A stretch of 64,000 nucleotides of DNA from an uncultured Sphingomonadaceae bacterium (GTDB taxonomy: Bacteria > Pseudomonadota > Alphaproteobacteria > Sphingomonadales > Sphingomonadaceae): NCBI GenBank assembly GCA_947499255.1, contig CANMNF010000003.1, forward strand, positions 310,001 to 374,000, read 5' to 3'. The first letter of the stretch is position 1. Every line of letters starts with the position of its first letter. A model generated the notes under the pieces. It saw only the letters and a list, made by a program, of their open reading frames with translations, did not search any database and was not told where the DNA came from. Shown here one piece after another: positions 1 through 8,356 of the stretch. A program made the translations under genes and the position numbers.

Positions 1-1048
1 GCTGGATCACCAATTCGCGCGCGCCATCTTTGCCGTCTTGCTTAAAGCGGTGCAGGCCGATGAACTCCTCGGGCACCAGGCCATCCGCAGTCTGGCAAAC
101 ATTCGCTTCGGTATCGAGCATATTGAACATATCGGCAGGGGCAATCCCTGCGCGCTTGCCCACATCGAAATCGTTGAAATCGTGGCCCGGCGTGATTTTT
201 ACAGCGCCTGATCCAAGCTCAGGATCGGCATGTTCGTCCGCCACAATGGGAACGCGCCGCCCGGTGATGGGCAGCTCGACAAATTTGCCCACAACACTGG
301 CATAGCGTTCATCCGATGGGTGCACCGCCACTGCCATATCAGCCAGCATCGTTTCAGGACGCGTGGTCGCAACTTCAATGTAATCGCGGCCATTATCGAG
401 CGTCACGGCGTTTCCGTTTTCATCGGCGGCGAGCGGATATTTGAAATGCCAGAAATGCCCGGCGATATTTTGCGTCTCAACTTCCAGATCGGAAATCGCG
501 GTTTTCAGCTTTGGATCCCAGTTCACCAGCCGCTTGTCGCGGTAAATCAGGCCATCGTTGTGAAGGTCCACAAACACCTTGAGCACGGCTTTGGTGAAGT
601 GCTCGTCCATGGTGAATTGTTCGCGGCTCCAGTCCATCGAACAGCCCAAGCGGCGCAGTTGCCGCGTGATTGTGCCGCCGCTTTCCTCTTTCCATTCCCA
701 GACTTTTTTAACGAAGTCTTCGCGGCTGTAATTGGTGCGCTTGTCTTGCCGTTCTTCCAGCTGGCGTTCGACCACCATCTGCGTCGCAATGCCTGCGTGA
801 TCGGTGCCCACCACCCACAAAGCATCCTTGCCGCGCAGCCGTTCATACCGGATTACGATGTCCTGCAGGGTGTTGTCCAACGCATGGCCGATATGCAGCG
901 ATCCGGTGACGTTGGGCGGCGGGTTCACGATGGTGAAGGGTTCCGCATCGGGCCGTTCGGGCCGGAAACAGCCATTCTCTTCCCAATGGGCATACCATTT
1001 TGTTTCAATGGCGGCAGGATCAAACTTGGTAGGCAATTCTTGGGGCAT
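1..1048 (-). CDS. valS: Valine--tRNA ligase, N-terminal part (runs off the window edge)
   Basis: Class I aminoacyl-tRNA synthetase that charges tRNA-Val in the cytoplasm. The visible 349 residues begin [19 protein letters not shown], a typical ValRS N-terminus. They include [15 protein letters not shown], which contains the HIGH ATP-binding signature, followed by [13 protein letters not shown]. The editing-domain region has [10 protein letters not shown] and [19 protein letters not shown]. The C-terminal half with the KMSKS motif lies beyond position 1. The ATG at 1048 is the natural start because the conserved N-terminus begins there. The gene is divergent from mlaE, and a large palindrome stands 26 bases upstream of the start. 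Identification is firm; only the full length is unknown. Confidence 0.97.
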   Translation of the reverse strand, partial: MPQELPTKFDPAAIETKWYAHWEENGCFRPERPDAEPFTIVNPPPNVTGSLHIGHALDNTLQDIVIRYERLRGKDALWVVGTDHAGIATQMVVERQLEERQDKRTNYSREDFVKKVWEWKEESGGTITRQLRRLGCSMDWSREQFTMDEHFTKAVLKVFVDLHNDGLIYRDKRLVNWDPKLKTAISDLEVETQNIAGHFWHFKYPLAADENGNAVTLDNGRDYIEVATTRPETMLADMAVAVHPSDERYASVVGKFVELPITGRRVPIVADEHADPELGSGAVKITPGHDFNDFDVGKRAGIAPADMFNMLDTEANVCQTADGLVPEEFIGLHRFKQDGKDGARELVIQ

Positions 1049-1074
1049 AATTTTCGTATTCGCTCACGCTTATG

Positions 1075-1163
1075 GCGGTGCCAGCCCGACTCCCCCTCCC
1101 AACCACCCGACACCTTACGGGAACATATCGGGTGGTTGGGAGGGGGAGTCGGGCAGGCACCGC
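1075..1163. repeat. Large imperfect palindrome, 35-base arms, between valS and mlaE
   Basis: The left arm at 1075-1109 and the right arm at 1129-1163 are reverse complements over 35 bases with one mismatch, around a 19-base loop (1110-1128). The arms are C/G-rich (left arm begins GCGGTGCCAGCCCGACTCCC). No T-run follows either arm, so it does not look like an intrinsic terminator. The arms are open in several reading frames. The shape fits a dispersed palindromic element of the REP or MITE kind, but copies elsewhere in the genome cannot be checked here. Confidence 0.8.
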
Positions 1164-1269
1164 AAACTCAACTAAAACTCCATGCCAGCGACCATCCACA
1201 AGGGCAATGCTTCTCACGCGATACAAGCGCTTGCCGCGCCGCCAATTTGGTCGCATACCGCCGATCAAT

Positions 1270-2379
1270 ATGAAGGAATGGGCACAAATACGTCTTGAAG
1301 AGGCGGGCGAGGTGACGCGGGCGGTCATTACCGGACCCTTGCTTGTCTCCACAGCTGGCGCGCTTGATCCTCATCTGCGTGATGCCTCTGGCGATATTGA
1401 CGAAGTGGATATCAGCGAAGCCGGGCCGTTCGACACGGTTGGCGCGTGGTTGGTCTTCCGCTTTGCCCGTGCACGCAATGCCAAAATCGTCGGGGCGAGC
1501 GAGCAGGCCGAAATCCTGATTGGTGCAGTTGAGCAATGCGAAAGTACCGCTGATATCGCACCTCCACGAGAAGCAAGCTTGCGCCGTGTTGCCGAAGGTG
1601 TTGGCGTCAAAACTATCGAAATCGCACAGGGGTTTGGCCGCAATATCGGGTTTCTTGGCCTGTTGCTAGTCGCACTGGCTGGCACGGTGCGCCATCCTTC
1701 GCGATTGCGCGGTAAAGCGCTGGTGCGACAGATGGAGCTGGTGGGGATTTCCTCACTGCCGATCATCGGCTTGATGAGCTTTCTCATCGGCATCGTTATC
1801 GCTCAACAAGGCGCGGTACAGTTGCAGCAGTTTGGTGCTGAGACGCTAACGGTCAATCTGGTGGGCCGGATCACTTTGCGCGAGCTTGGCGTTTTGATGA
1901 CCGCGATCATGGTCGCAGGGCGTTCCGGCAGCGCGTTTGCTGCGCAGATCGGCACCATGAAACTGACCGAGGAAATCGATGCGATGCGCACTATCGGCGT
2001 TTCTCCGGTGGAGGCTTTGGTCATCCCGCGCATTCTTGCCGCAGTGTTGATGATGCCGTTGCTGGGCTTTTTCGCATCGATCATGGCGATTATCGGCGGC
2101 GCGGTGATAGGAGACGTGATGCTGGGCATCCCGTTCCTTTCATTCCTGGCGCGTATTCAAGAAGTTGTGCCAACGTACGACTTTTATGTCGGCATGGTTA
2201 AAGCGCCTGTATTCGGCCTGATTGTGGCGCTTTCGGGTTGTTACCAGGGGATGCAGGTGAGAGGCAATGCCGAAGAAGTGGGCCTGCGCACGACCAAAGC
2301 TGTGGTGCAGGCGATTTTTGCGGTGATCGTGCTTGATGCGTTTTTCGCGGTATTTTTCACCAAAATCGGCTGGGCGTAA
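1270..2379 (+). CDS. mlaE: MlaE-family ABC transporter permease with N-terminal STAS-like region
   Basis: Inner-membrane permease of a phospholipid (Mla/MCE-type) transporter that moves lipid between the inner and outer membranes. About 369 residues. The first ~100 residues look like a soluble STAS/MlaB-like domain (STAGALDPHLRDA, then VDISEAG). They are followed by the MlaE domain with hydrophobic helices and the family signature EEIDAMRTIGVSPVEAL. The open frame extends back to 1072 through the palindrome, but ATG 1270 (MKEWAQIRLEE) is a better start; ATG 1207 is an alternative. The permease is followed 12 bases later by the ATPase gene. The fused STAS region may replace a separate MlaB, which is an inference. 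Confidence 0.92.
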   Translation: MKEWAQIRLEEAGEVTRAVITGPLLVSTAGALDPHLRDASGDIDEVDISEAGPFDTVGAWLVFRFARARNAKIVGASEQAEILIGAVEQCESTADIAPPREASLRRVAEGVGVKTIEIAQGFGRNIGFLGLLLVALAGTVRHPSRLRGKALVRQMELVGISSLPIIGLMSFLIGIVIAQQGAVQLQQFGAETLTVNLVGRITLRELGVLMTAIMVAGRSGSAFAAQIGTMKLTEEIDAMRTIGVSPVEALVIPRILAAVLMMPLLGFFASIMAIIGGAVIGDVMLGIPFLSFLARIQEVVPTYDFYVGMVKAPVFGLIVALSGCYQGMQVRGNAEEVGLRTTKAVVQAIFAVIVLDAFFAVFFTKIGWA

Positions 2380-2391
2380 GGGGGAGGCTGC

Positions 2392-3303
2392 ATGAACGAG
2401 ACTGAACCCCAAGCTGACAAGGTCGATGCGGCGCCTCAAGAGGTCCCAGAAGAGATCGCGCAAGCAACCAACGAATATTCGCCAGAGCCATATTCAGGCG
2501 AATTTCCCATTGTGATTTCCGGCCTGCGCAACGCGTTTGGTGATTTCGTGGTGCATGAAAACCTCGATCTTAAAGTGCGGCGCGGCGAAGTGATCGGTAT
2601 TGTCGGTGGATCTGGTACGGGCAAATCGGTGTTGATGCGATCAATCATCGGGCTGCAATTTCCTTCCGAAGGCACTATCGAAGTTTTCGGACAGGACATC
2701 ACTGCAGCCGAACCCGATGAAGTGATCGGCGTGCGTGATCGCTGGGGCGTATTGTTTCAAGGCGGAGCGCTGTTTTCCACATTGACGGTGGCAGAAAATG
2801 TCGAAGTCCCGCTAAAGCAATATTATCCTGAGCTTTCCAAGCAATTGCTGGACGAAATCGCGCGGTACAAGGTGGTTCTAACTGGCCTGCCTGAAAGCGC
2901 GACGAGCAAATATCCAAGCGAGTTATCAGGCGGTATGAAAAAGCGCGCTGGCCTTGCCCGCGCTCTCGCGCTGGATCCTGAACTGTTGTTTCTGGATGAG
3001 CCGACGGCCGGCCTTGATCCAATCGGTGCGGCCAAATTCGATGATCTGACGCGCGAGCTGGCCAATACGCTGGGTCTTACTGTCTTTCTCATCACCCATG
3101 ATCTCGATACGCTCTATGCAATTTGTGACCGGGTGGCGGTGCTGGCAGATAAAAAGGTGATTGCGGTGGGTACGATCCCGGAATTGCTGGAAACGCAGCA
3201 TCCCTGGATTGAGGAATATTTCAACGGTCCGCGCGCGCGCGCTGCTACGGCAACGCATAACCGGGCCAAAGGCATAGACAACAACACCGGCGGGGGTTCA
3301 TAG
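2392..3303 (+). CDS. mlaF: ABC transporter ATP-binding protein, MlaF type
   Basis: Cytoplasmic ATPase that powers the MlaE permease. 303 residues: Walker A GGSGTGKS at about 72-79, Q-loop LFQGG near 121, ABC signature LSGGMKKR at about 178-185, and Walker B LLFLDEP at about 198-204, followed by the H-loop ITHD. The signature with M and K after SGG is typical of the MlaF branch. An N-terminal extension of ~35 acidic residues precedes the ABC domain. It lies in an operon between mlaE and mlaD with gaps of 12 and 9 bases. A good ribosome-binding site (GGGGGAGG) precedes the ATG. Confidence 0.95.
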   Translation: MNETEPQADKVDAAPQEVPEEIAQATNEYSPEPYSGEFPIVISGLRNAFGDFVVHENLDLKVRRGEVIGIVGGSGTGKSVLMRSIIGLQFPSEGTIEVFGQDITAAEPDEVIGVRDRWGVLFQGGALFSTLTVAENVEVPLKQYYPELSKQLLDEIARYKVVLTGLPESATSKYPSELSGGMKKRAGLARALALDPELLFLDEPTAGLDPIGAAKFDDLTRELANTLGLTVFLITHDLDTLYAICDRVAVLADKKVIAVGTIPELLETQHPWIEEYFNGPRARAATATHNRAKGIDNNTGGGS

Positions 3304-3312
3304 GGAAGCGGC

Positions 3313-4260
3313 ATGGAAACACGCGCAAATCATGTCTGGGTCGGGGCGGTCACGCTGCTTTTATTGGCGGCGGCGGCGGTCTTTTTCGTTTGGCTCGCGC
3401 GGCTGGACGATGGGGATAATCAGGAATACGACATCCTGTTTCAGCAATCGGTTGGCGGTGTCAGCAATGGCAGCGCGGTCACTTATTCCGGGGTGCCGGT
3501 GGGTCAGGTCGTCGATATCGTGCTGTGGGACAAAGACCCTGAATATGTTCGCGTGAGGATAAGGGTCGAAGACAAAGTGCCTATCCTGATCGGCACGACC
3601 GCAACCGTTTCTGCAAGCTTTACAGGCGTTTCCACGATCAGCCTTGATGGCGGGCGGCGCGGGCAACCTGAAATCAGCTGTGACACAACGGCTTGCCCTG
3701 AAGGTGTGCCGGTGATCCCGCCAGCGCCCGGTGCAATTGGCGAAATTCTCGCCAGCGCACCTTTGTTGCTGCAACGCCTTGCAACGTTGACCGATCGGCT
3801 TAGCAATGTGCTGGACGATGAAAATCAGGACAGCATCGCAGGCATTTTACGCAATACAGACCGGTTGAGCGGAGAGCTGGCACGCACATCACCGCAAATT
3901 GATGCAACGCTGATCGAATTGCAGGCGACGTTGCAGCAATCCACAAAGACACTGGCTGCATTTGAAGGCACACTTACCGCAGCGGACAATCTGATGGAGG
4001 GCGAGGGTGAGCAATTGGCAACGCAATTGCGCTCTACCTTGCGCGATGCAAGCTCTGCCGCCACGGCTTTGGAAACAACGCTCAACGATATCGGCCCTGT
4101 GACACAGCAGCTTTCGCGTGACACTTTGCCAGCGGCCAACGCCACTTTGCGCGATATCCGGCAAACTTCGGAAACGCTGCGCAATGTGACTGAACGGCTG
4201 GAAACCGAAGGCGCAGGCGCGCTTGTTGGCGGAACGCAATTGCCGGATTACGAACCATGA
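3313..4260 (+). CDS. mlaD: MCE (MlaD) family substrate-binding protein
   Basis: Membrane-anchored periplasmic lipid-binding subunit of the Mla-type transporter. 315 residues. One N-terminal membrane helix (about residues 10-30, AVTLLLLAAAAVFFVWLA) is followed by an MCE domain containing VGGVSNGSAVTYSGVPVGQV. After residue ~150 comes a long Ser/Thr/Ala/Leu-rich helical region with heptad character, longer than in short E. coli MlaD and more like the tail of larger MCE proteins that build a conduit. A CysX5Cys pair (CDTTACPEG) lies between the MCE domain and the tail. The stop overlaps an ATG of the next gene (ATGA at 4257-4260). Confidence 0.92.
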   Translation: METRANHVWVGAVTLLLLAAAAVFFVWLARLDDGDNQEYDILFQQSVGGVSNGSAVTYSGVPVGQVVDIVLWDKDPEYVRVRIRVEDKVPILIGTTATVSASFTGVSTISLDGGRRGQPEISCDTTACPEGVPVIPPAPGAIGEILASAPLLLQRLATLTDRLSNVLDDENQDSIAGILRNTDRLSGELARTSPQIDATLIELQATLQQSTKTLAAFEGTLTAADNLMEGEGEQLATQLRSTLRDASSAATALETTLNDIGPVTQQLSRDTLPAANATLRDIRQTSETLRNVTERLETEGAGALVGGTQLPDYEP

Positions 4261-4280
4261 GCGTGAAGGGAACCCACGCA

Positions 4281-4865
4281 ATGCGCATTCTTCGCAAGGC
4301 CACCTTTGCTGCCCCGCTGGCGCTGCTTGCAGGCTGCGTTAGTATCGGCAGCGAGCCGCCTGAACAATTGTTTACTCTTACGCCCAAAGCCAGCATCGCT
4401 GCTGGTGTATCAAGCCAAGGGGAAGTGGGCGATGCTTTGGCCGTGCAAGTGCCCGCCGTGCCGCAAAGCCTTAATGTAAACCGCATCCCGGTGACCAAAT
4501 CAGATAGCGAGCTGGCGTATCTGGCCGATGCGTTCTGGGTGGAAAAGCCTGCGCAATTGTTCCGCAATGTGGTGGCCAAAACGATCCGTTCGCGCGGGGG
4601 GCAAATGGTGCTGGATGGCGGAGAGCTGGCCTATGCCGCGCGCACGCAATTGTCCGGACAACTCGTCGCGATGGGCTATGACGCGACCAGTTCACAGGTT
4701 GTGATCGTCTATGATGCGATCCTTGCTATGCCCGATGGCCAGATCAAAACGCGCCGATTTGAACACCGCGTGGATAATGTCGAACCCGTAGCGACACAGG
4801 TTGGCGCAGCATTGAACGATGCAGCCAACACTATTGCCGAAGAAGTGGCTGATTGGGTGGGTTAG
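4281..4865 (+). CDS. ABC-type transport auxiliary lipoprotein (PqiC/YmbA-like)
   Basis: Predicted outer-membrane lipoprotein of the MCE transporter, of the ABC-type transport auxiliary lipoprotein family. 194 residues from ATG 4281: signal peptide MRILRKATFAAPLALLAGC with lipobox LLAGC (Cys19). The body has SLNVNRIPVTKSDSELAYL and FWVEKPAQLF, the conserved core of this family. An upstream ATG at 4257 overlaps the mlaD stop. However, AAGGG at 4266-4270 sits at the right distance from 4281, and that start gives a normal signal peptide. As the last gene of the mla operon it probably bridges the MCE barrel to the outer membrane. Its stop overlaps the stop of the convergent ATP12 gene by 4 bases. 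Confidence 0.85.
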   Translation: MRILRKATFAAPLALLAGCVSIGSEPPEQLFTLTPKASIAAGVSSQGEVGDALAVQVPAVPQSLNVNRIPVTKSDSELAYLADAFWVEKPAQLFRNVVAKTIRSRGGQMVLDGGELAYAARTQLSGQLVAMGYDATSSQVVIVYDAILAMPDGQIKTRRFEHRVDNVEPVATQVGAALNDAANTIAEEVADWVG

Positions 4866-5560
4866 TCCGCCCGCGCCAAAGCCACATAATCTGCCGCCAG
4901 TTTGAAAGCTTCCAGCCGTGCTGCACGGCTTTTCTGCGCCTCGGCATCCCAGCCCCATAGCTGCGCCTGCCAATCCTCCTCAGCATTGGCGGCGGCGAAC
5001 AGGCTTTGCGCATCGGCGCCATCTTCCAGCGCGGCAAGCGCAGTGATCAAGGATGCAGCCAGGCTTGCCATGGTGAGCGTTGCGGCAAGGATAAAGTGAT
5101 CCTCGCGCTCCAATCGCTGCTCCAATTTGGTGAGCGTTGTATCGGATTGCGCTTTGTGCACGATGCCGCTGACCCGTTGAAAGGTCACGCCTTCGCGCGC
5201 TTCGCAAGCGGTCACAATCGGCTCCCACAAATCGCGTTGCTGGCGGAAAGCTGGCTCATCAGGATCAGCGCGGTAACACAGTGTATCGGTCTGCGCGAAA
5301 GACAGCAGTTTGGCGATGGTGGCGGCGCGGTTTGCCTGCACCTGATCCAGCGCGAAATCGGTCAGATCGCGGCGCGGCAGGCTTTGCGGATCGATGTCCT
5401 CGCCCTGTTCGCGCCATTCATCGGCCAGCCTTTGCGCCAACGCATTGGTCGGCACGATTTGCTGCGCGCCGCCTTGGGTGCGGATTTTGCGACCATCCAG
5501 CGTCACTTGAAACCCGCCTTCAACTTCGCTTACATCAACTTGTTTGTAAAACCGTTTCAT
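4862..5560 (-). CDS. ATP12 family F1-ATPase assembly chaperone
   Basis: Chaperone of the ATP12 family. In mitochondria, and by homology in alphaproteobacteria, it helps assemble the F1 alpha subunit of ATP synthase. 232 residues beginning MKRFYKQVDVSEVEGGFQV, with LDGRKIRTQGG, LADEWREQGEDIDP and PRRDLTDFALDQ, all ATP12 landmarks. TDTLCYRADPDEPAF and the C-terminal AEEDWQAQLWGWDAEAQ also match. An in-frame ATG lies at 5581, but ATG 5560 overlaps the upstream gene's stop as ATGA, which suggests translational coupling. It is the last gene of a five-gene overlapping chain. The family is restricted largely to alphaproteobacteria and eukaryotes, which supports the taxonomic call. Confidence 0.9.
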   Translation of the reverse strand: MKRFYKQVDVSEVEGGFQVTLDGRKIRTQGGAQQIVPTNALAQRLADEWREQGEDIDPQSLPRRDLTDFALDQVQANRAATIAKLLSFAQTDTLCYRADPDEPAFRQQRDLWEPIVTACEAREGVTFQRVSGIVHKAQSDTTLTKLEQRLEREDHFILAATLTMASLAASLITALAALEDGADAQSLFAAANAEEDWQAQLWGWDAEAQKSRAARLEAFKLAADYVALARAD

Positions 5561-5796
5561 CGCCGTGAATTGGTGCTCCATGCGCGCGACAGCAAGATGG
5601 GAAGGGCAAACACTCCCACCATGCCGATAATCACCACCCCATAGGCCACGATATCGGGCACTTGGAATGGCAGCGCATCATTGGCCATCGCCAGCCCGCC
5701 AAGGATGAAGACAACACCGCTTAACCGGACAAGATTGATCATCATAAACCGGCGACGGGCCAGCGCGTCGTCAGGCGATTGCATATCATCCGGCAT
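5557..5796 (-). CDS. Small two-helix membrane protein, unknown function
   Basis: About 79 residues from ATG 5796 (MPDDMQSPDDALARRRFMM). Two predicted membrane helices: LVRLSGVVFILGGLAMAN and YGVVIIGMVGVFALPILL. It ends in a basic LSRAWSTNSRR tail. An in-frame ATG at 5844 exists but lies deep inside the HAD gene. The start at 5796 overlaps the HAD stop by 11 bases, and the stop overlaps the ATP12 start by 4. I do not recognise a named family. Its fixed place between the HAD gene and ATP12 is the only functional hint. Confidence 0.75.
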   Translation of the reverse strand: MPDDMQSPDDALARRRFMMINLVRLSGVVFILGGLAMANDALPFQVPDIVAYGVVIIGMVGVFALPILLSRAWSTNSRR

Positions 5797-6457
5797 GCGC
5801 GCCACTTTCCAAAAGCGTTTCCAGTTCAGCCATGCTGCGCGCAACGCCGATGGCGCCCGCCTCGCTCAATTCAGCAGAGGCGTGATAGCCCCAATCGACG
5901 CCAATCGCGCGGCATCCGGCGGCTTTCGCCATATGGATATCGTATACAGTGTCCCCGATCATCACGGTATTGGCTGCGCTTGCGCCCACATCGGCCATAG
6001 CGGCATCGATCATCGATGGATCAGGCTTTGACGGATGGCGATCGGCGGTGTGCAACGTGCTGAAAAGATGGGTGAGATCGTTTGCGGCCAATGTCGCATT
6101 CAGCCCGCGATCCGATTTGCCCGTGGCAACGCCAAGCGTCCAGCCATTATCATGCAGGCGGTGCAGCAGATCGACGATCCCTTCGTAAAGCGGTTCATGC
6201 ACCCGGCCCGAAAGGCGCGCATCGCGAAAGGCGGATTTGTAAGCATGGACAATCTCGCCATGTTGGTCAGCTGTCGCGTTTTCGGCCAGCTTGCGCACGG
6301 CCTGCGGCAGGCTAAGCCCCACGATCCGGCGCACTTGATGGCGATCAGGCGCGGTAAGGCCCACTTCGCCAAATGCCGCTTCCATCGCTTCACACACTGC
6401 GGCTTGCCCATCGGTCAACGTGCCATCGCAATCAAAGACGGCGAGGCGGATGCTCAC
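5786..6457 (-). CDS. HAD-family hydrolase, phosphoglycolate phosphatase-like
   Basis: Haloacid-dehalogenase-superfamily phosphatase of 223 residues. Motif I is VFDCDGTLTDGQ at about 8-19 (nucleophile Asp10), motif II is GVATGKSDRGL, and motif III/IV is PSKPDPSM followed by MIGDTVYDIHMAKAAG. A four-helix cap lies between residues ~20 and 85. This arrangement matches Gph/PGP-like subfamily IA enzymes that remove phosphate from small sugars such as 2-phosphoglycolate. The exact substrate cannot be read from sequence. Its start overlaps the stop of the pseudouridine synthase gene by 4 bases. It could instead act on another small phosphate ester. Confidence 0.88.
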   Translation of the reverse strand: MSIRLAVFDCDGTLTDGQAAVCEAMEAAFGEVGLTAPDRHQVRRIVGLSLPQAVRKLAENATADQHGEIVHAYKSAFRDARLSGRVHEPLYEGIVDLLHRLHDNGWTLGVATGKSDRGLNATLAANDLTHLFSTLHTADRHPSKPDPSMIDAAMADVGASAANTVMIGDTVYDIHMAKAAGCRAIGVDWGYHASAELSEAGAIGVARSMAELETLLESGAHAG

Positions 6458-7677
6458 TTGGTTGAACCTTTGCCTTTGGTCGGGCCTTTGCCCTTTGCCG
6501 GACGTTTGCTCGTAGCTTTGCCCGTAGCTTTGCCAGTTGCCTTACCAGAGGGGCGTTCCTTACCACCCGGCCTGCTGCCGCGCGCACGGCGTTCACCGCG
6601 GCGCGCTTTGCGATATTGCTTGGCATGTTGGCGCGCGGCCTGCTTCTTTTCGGCTTTGCTGCGTTCTGGCGGGGGTTCCATCACCGGGCCTGCTTCGCTC
6701 AACCCCAGATCAAAGCCGAGGTGATCCATGCTCTCGGCAAAATGTGTTGGCAGATCGGCGGTCACATCGAGTTTTTCACCTTTGGGACCATCGATAATCA
6801 GACGGCGCGCATGAAGGTGCATCTTGCGGCTGACAGAGCCGGTGAGGAAGGCATCCTGCCCGCCATACTTGCCATCGCCCACAATCGGGTGCCCAATGGC
6901 TTCCATATGTACGCGCAATTGGTGGGTGCGCCCGGTAAAGGGCTGTAACTCAACCCAGGCGGCCGCATTGCCGGCGCGTTCAACCACGCGGTAAATGGTC
7001 TTGGCTGGCTGGCCATTTTCCATATCCACATGCATTTTCTCACCGCCAGAGCCGGGCTGTTTCGACAATGGCGCTTCAATAGTGCCTTCGGACACTTCGG
7101 GCACGCCCACGACCAGCGCCCAGTAAATCTTTTTGGCGCTGCGCCCGGAAAAACGCTTGGAATAAAACGCAGCGCTGCTGGCTGATCGCGCTACCAGCAA
7201 TACGCCGGAGGTATCTTTGTCCAACCGGTGCACAAGGCGCGGGCGGGCTTCATCCTCGTCAGCATAGGCATCGAGCAAGCCATCGACATGGCGCGTGGTT
7301 TTGGTGCCGCCTTGCGTGGCGAGGCCGGGGGGCTTGTTGATTACGAGCGCGCTTTTGCTGCGCAGGATCAGCATTTCTTCGGCTTGCGCTTTATCTTCGG
7401 CGGTCAGTTCGCGACGTTCGCGCGTTTTGCGGGTGCTTTCTTCGCCGCCGGGCGGAACACGCAGCACCTGGCCCTCGCTTACCCGATCTTCAGGCCGCGC
7501 GCGCTTACCATCAACGCGCAATTGCCCCGTCCGCGCCCAGCGGGACACGGTGCCAAAGCCGATCTTGGGCAAATGCCGTTTGAACCAACGATCCAGCCGC
7601 ACGCCTTCATCATCAGCATCGACGGTAAATTGCCGCACGCCTTGAGGTTCAGCTTGGGGGGTTTTGGGCGCGCTCAT
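6454..7677 (-). CDS. RluA-family ribosomal pseudouridine synthase with a basic repetitive tail
   Basis: Converts uridine to pseudouridine in rRNA. 407 residues. An N-terminal S4 RNA-binding domain (GVRLDRWFKRHLP to SEGQVLRVP, about residues 25-75) is followed by the catalytic domain with HRLDKDTSGVLLVARS (catalytic Asp in RLDKDTSG) and GRTHQLRVHMEAIGHPIVGD. This is the RluC/RluD-like branch. The last ~75 residues are a Lys/Ala/Gly/Thr-rich tail with repeated KATGKATGKAT and KGKGPTKGKG units, probably extra RNA-binding surface. The start overlaps the fluC stop and the stop overlaps the HAD start, each by 4 bases. The exact target uridines are not inferable. Confidence 0.92.
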   Translation of the reverse strand: MSAPKTPQAEPQGVRQFTVDADDEGVRLDRWFKRHLPKIGFGTVSRWARTGQLRVDGKRARPEDRVSEGQVLRVPPGGEESTRKTRERRELTAEDKAQAEEMLILRSKSALVINKPPGLATQGGTKTTRHVDGLLDAYADEDEARPRLVHRLDKDTSGVLLVARSASSAAFYSKRFSGRSAKKIYWALVVGVPEVSEGTIEAPLSKQPGSGGEKMHVDMENGQPAKTIYRVVERAGNAAAWVELQPFTGRTHQLRVHMEAIGHPIVGDGKYGGQDAFLTGSVSRKMHLHARRLIIDGPKGEKLDVTADLPTHFAESMDHLGFDLGLSEAGPVMEPPPERSKAEKKQAARQHAKQYRKARRGERRARGSRPGGKERPSGKATGKATGKATSKRPAKGKGPTKGKGSTK

Positions 7678-8087
7678 CCGTGAAACAGCTTCATAACGAT
7701 CAAACCAATATACAAAGCGGCAAGACCCGCCATCACCGAGACAGAGCCATAGATAAAGGCCGATGTGTGATCGCCCCTGTTCATCAGCATCATCATTTCC
7801 AGGCTAAACGCGCTAAACGTCGTAAAGCCGCCCAGAATGCCCACGCCGAACACCAGCCGCATCTGTTCCGACCCTTGCCCGCCGCTTGCCAGCCATCCTG
7901 CCAGCAATCCCATGCCCAGCGATCCCACGACATTCACCAGCAAGGTTGCCCAAGGGAAATTCATCATCGCTGCCGGACCAAGCACATAGGTCAGGCCGCG
8001 CCCGGCCTGATATCGCAGCAGCGCGCCAATGCCGCCGCCAAGGGCGACCAGCAATGAGGCATATAATTGGGGAGGGGCAGAAGACAT
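7674..8087 (-). CDS. crcB: Fluoride channel FluC (CrcB family)
   Basis: Small inner-membrane channel that exports fluoride. 137 residues from ATG 8087 (MSSAPPQLYASLLVALGGG). It has the family motifs GGGIGALLRYQAGRG at the N-terminus and GGFTTFSAFSLEMM in the third helix, with four hydrophobic segments. The open frame continues upstream to 8294, but that extension is basic and unlike the family; AGAGGG precedes ATG 8087 at good spacing. First gene of the five-gene chain. No fluoride riboswitch of the crcB-motif type is recognisable in the 269 bases upstream. Confidence 0.93.
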   Translation of the reverse strand: MSSAPPQLYASLLVALGGGIGALLRYQAGRGLTYVLGPAAMMNFPWATLLVNVVGSLGMGLLAGWLASGGQGSEQMRLVFGVGILGGFTTFSAFSLEMMMLMNRGDHTSAFIYGSVSVMAGLAALYIGLIVMKLFHG

Positions 8088-8356
8088 GGCGCACCCTCTA
8101 GCGTGCCCGGCGTGCTTCGTCATCCCACACTTCTTGTACATTGGCCGCTTTACAGGCGCAGTGGGCGTTTTTTGCCCTGTGATGCCTTGCTTTTTCCAAC
8201 AGTGTCGCATATCTGCGCGCCTATCGAGCCGGTCCGGTAACGGATTCGGCACAAATTTCGTTCGTTTTGAACGCAATCGTTTATTTGAACACAAGGTGCA
8301 TCCCGCTCCATCGCAATGCGGGCTCTCACCGATATTTTGTAAGGTGGCTGGTTTTT
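8088..8356. other. Divergent intergenic region between fluC and rpsU
   Basis: 269 bases that should hold the promoters for both directions. I find no clear -35/-10 pair. A short hairpin CCCGC...GCGGG (about 8309-8329) lies in the likely rpsU leader, and a small GGGC-GCCC stem near 8163-8177. No tRNA or known riboswitch pattern is seen. Confidence 0.4.

Noticed and set aside
1075-1163. Reading the valS-mlaE palindrome as a terminator or T-box leader
   Set aside because: No T-run follows either arm, and no T-box sequence or specifier structure is seen. It is also divergent between two gene starts, where a terminator has no upstream gene to end.
230-1273. A 347-codon plus-strand frame opposite valS
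   Set aside because: The minus strand encodes an unmistakable ValRS with the HIGH motif; the opposite frame has no recognisable features.
8088-8200. Fluoride riboswitch upstream of the FluC gene
   Set aside because: The conserved crcB-motif sequence and pseudoknot could not be found on the minus strand in this region.
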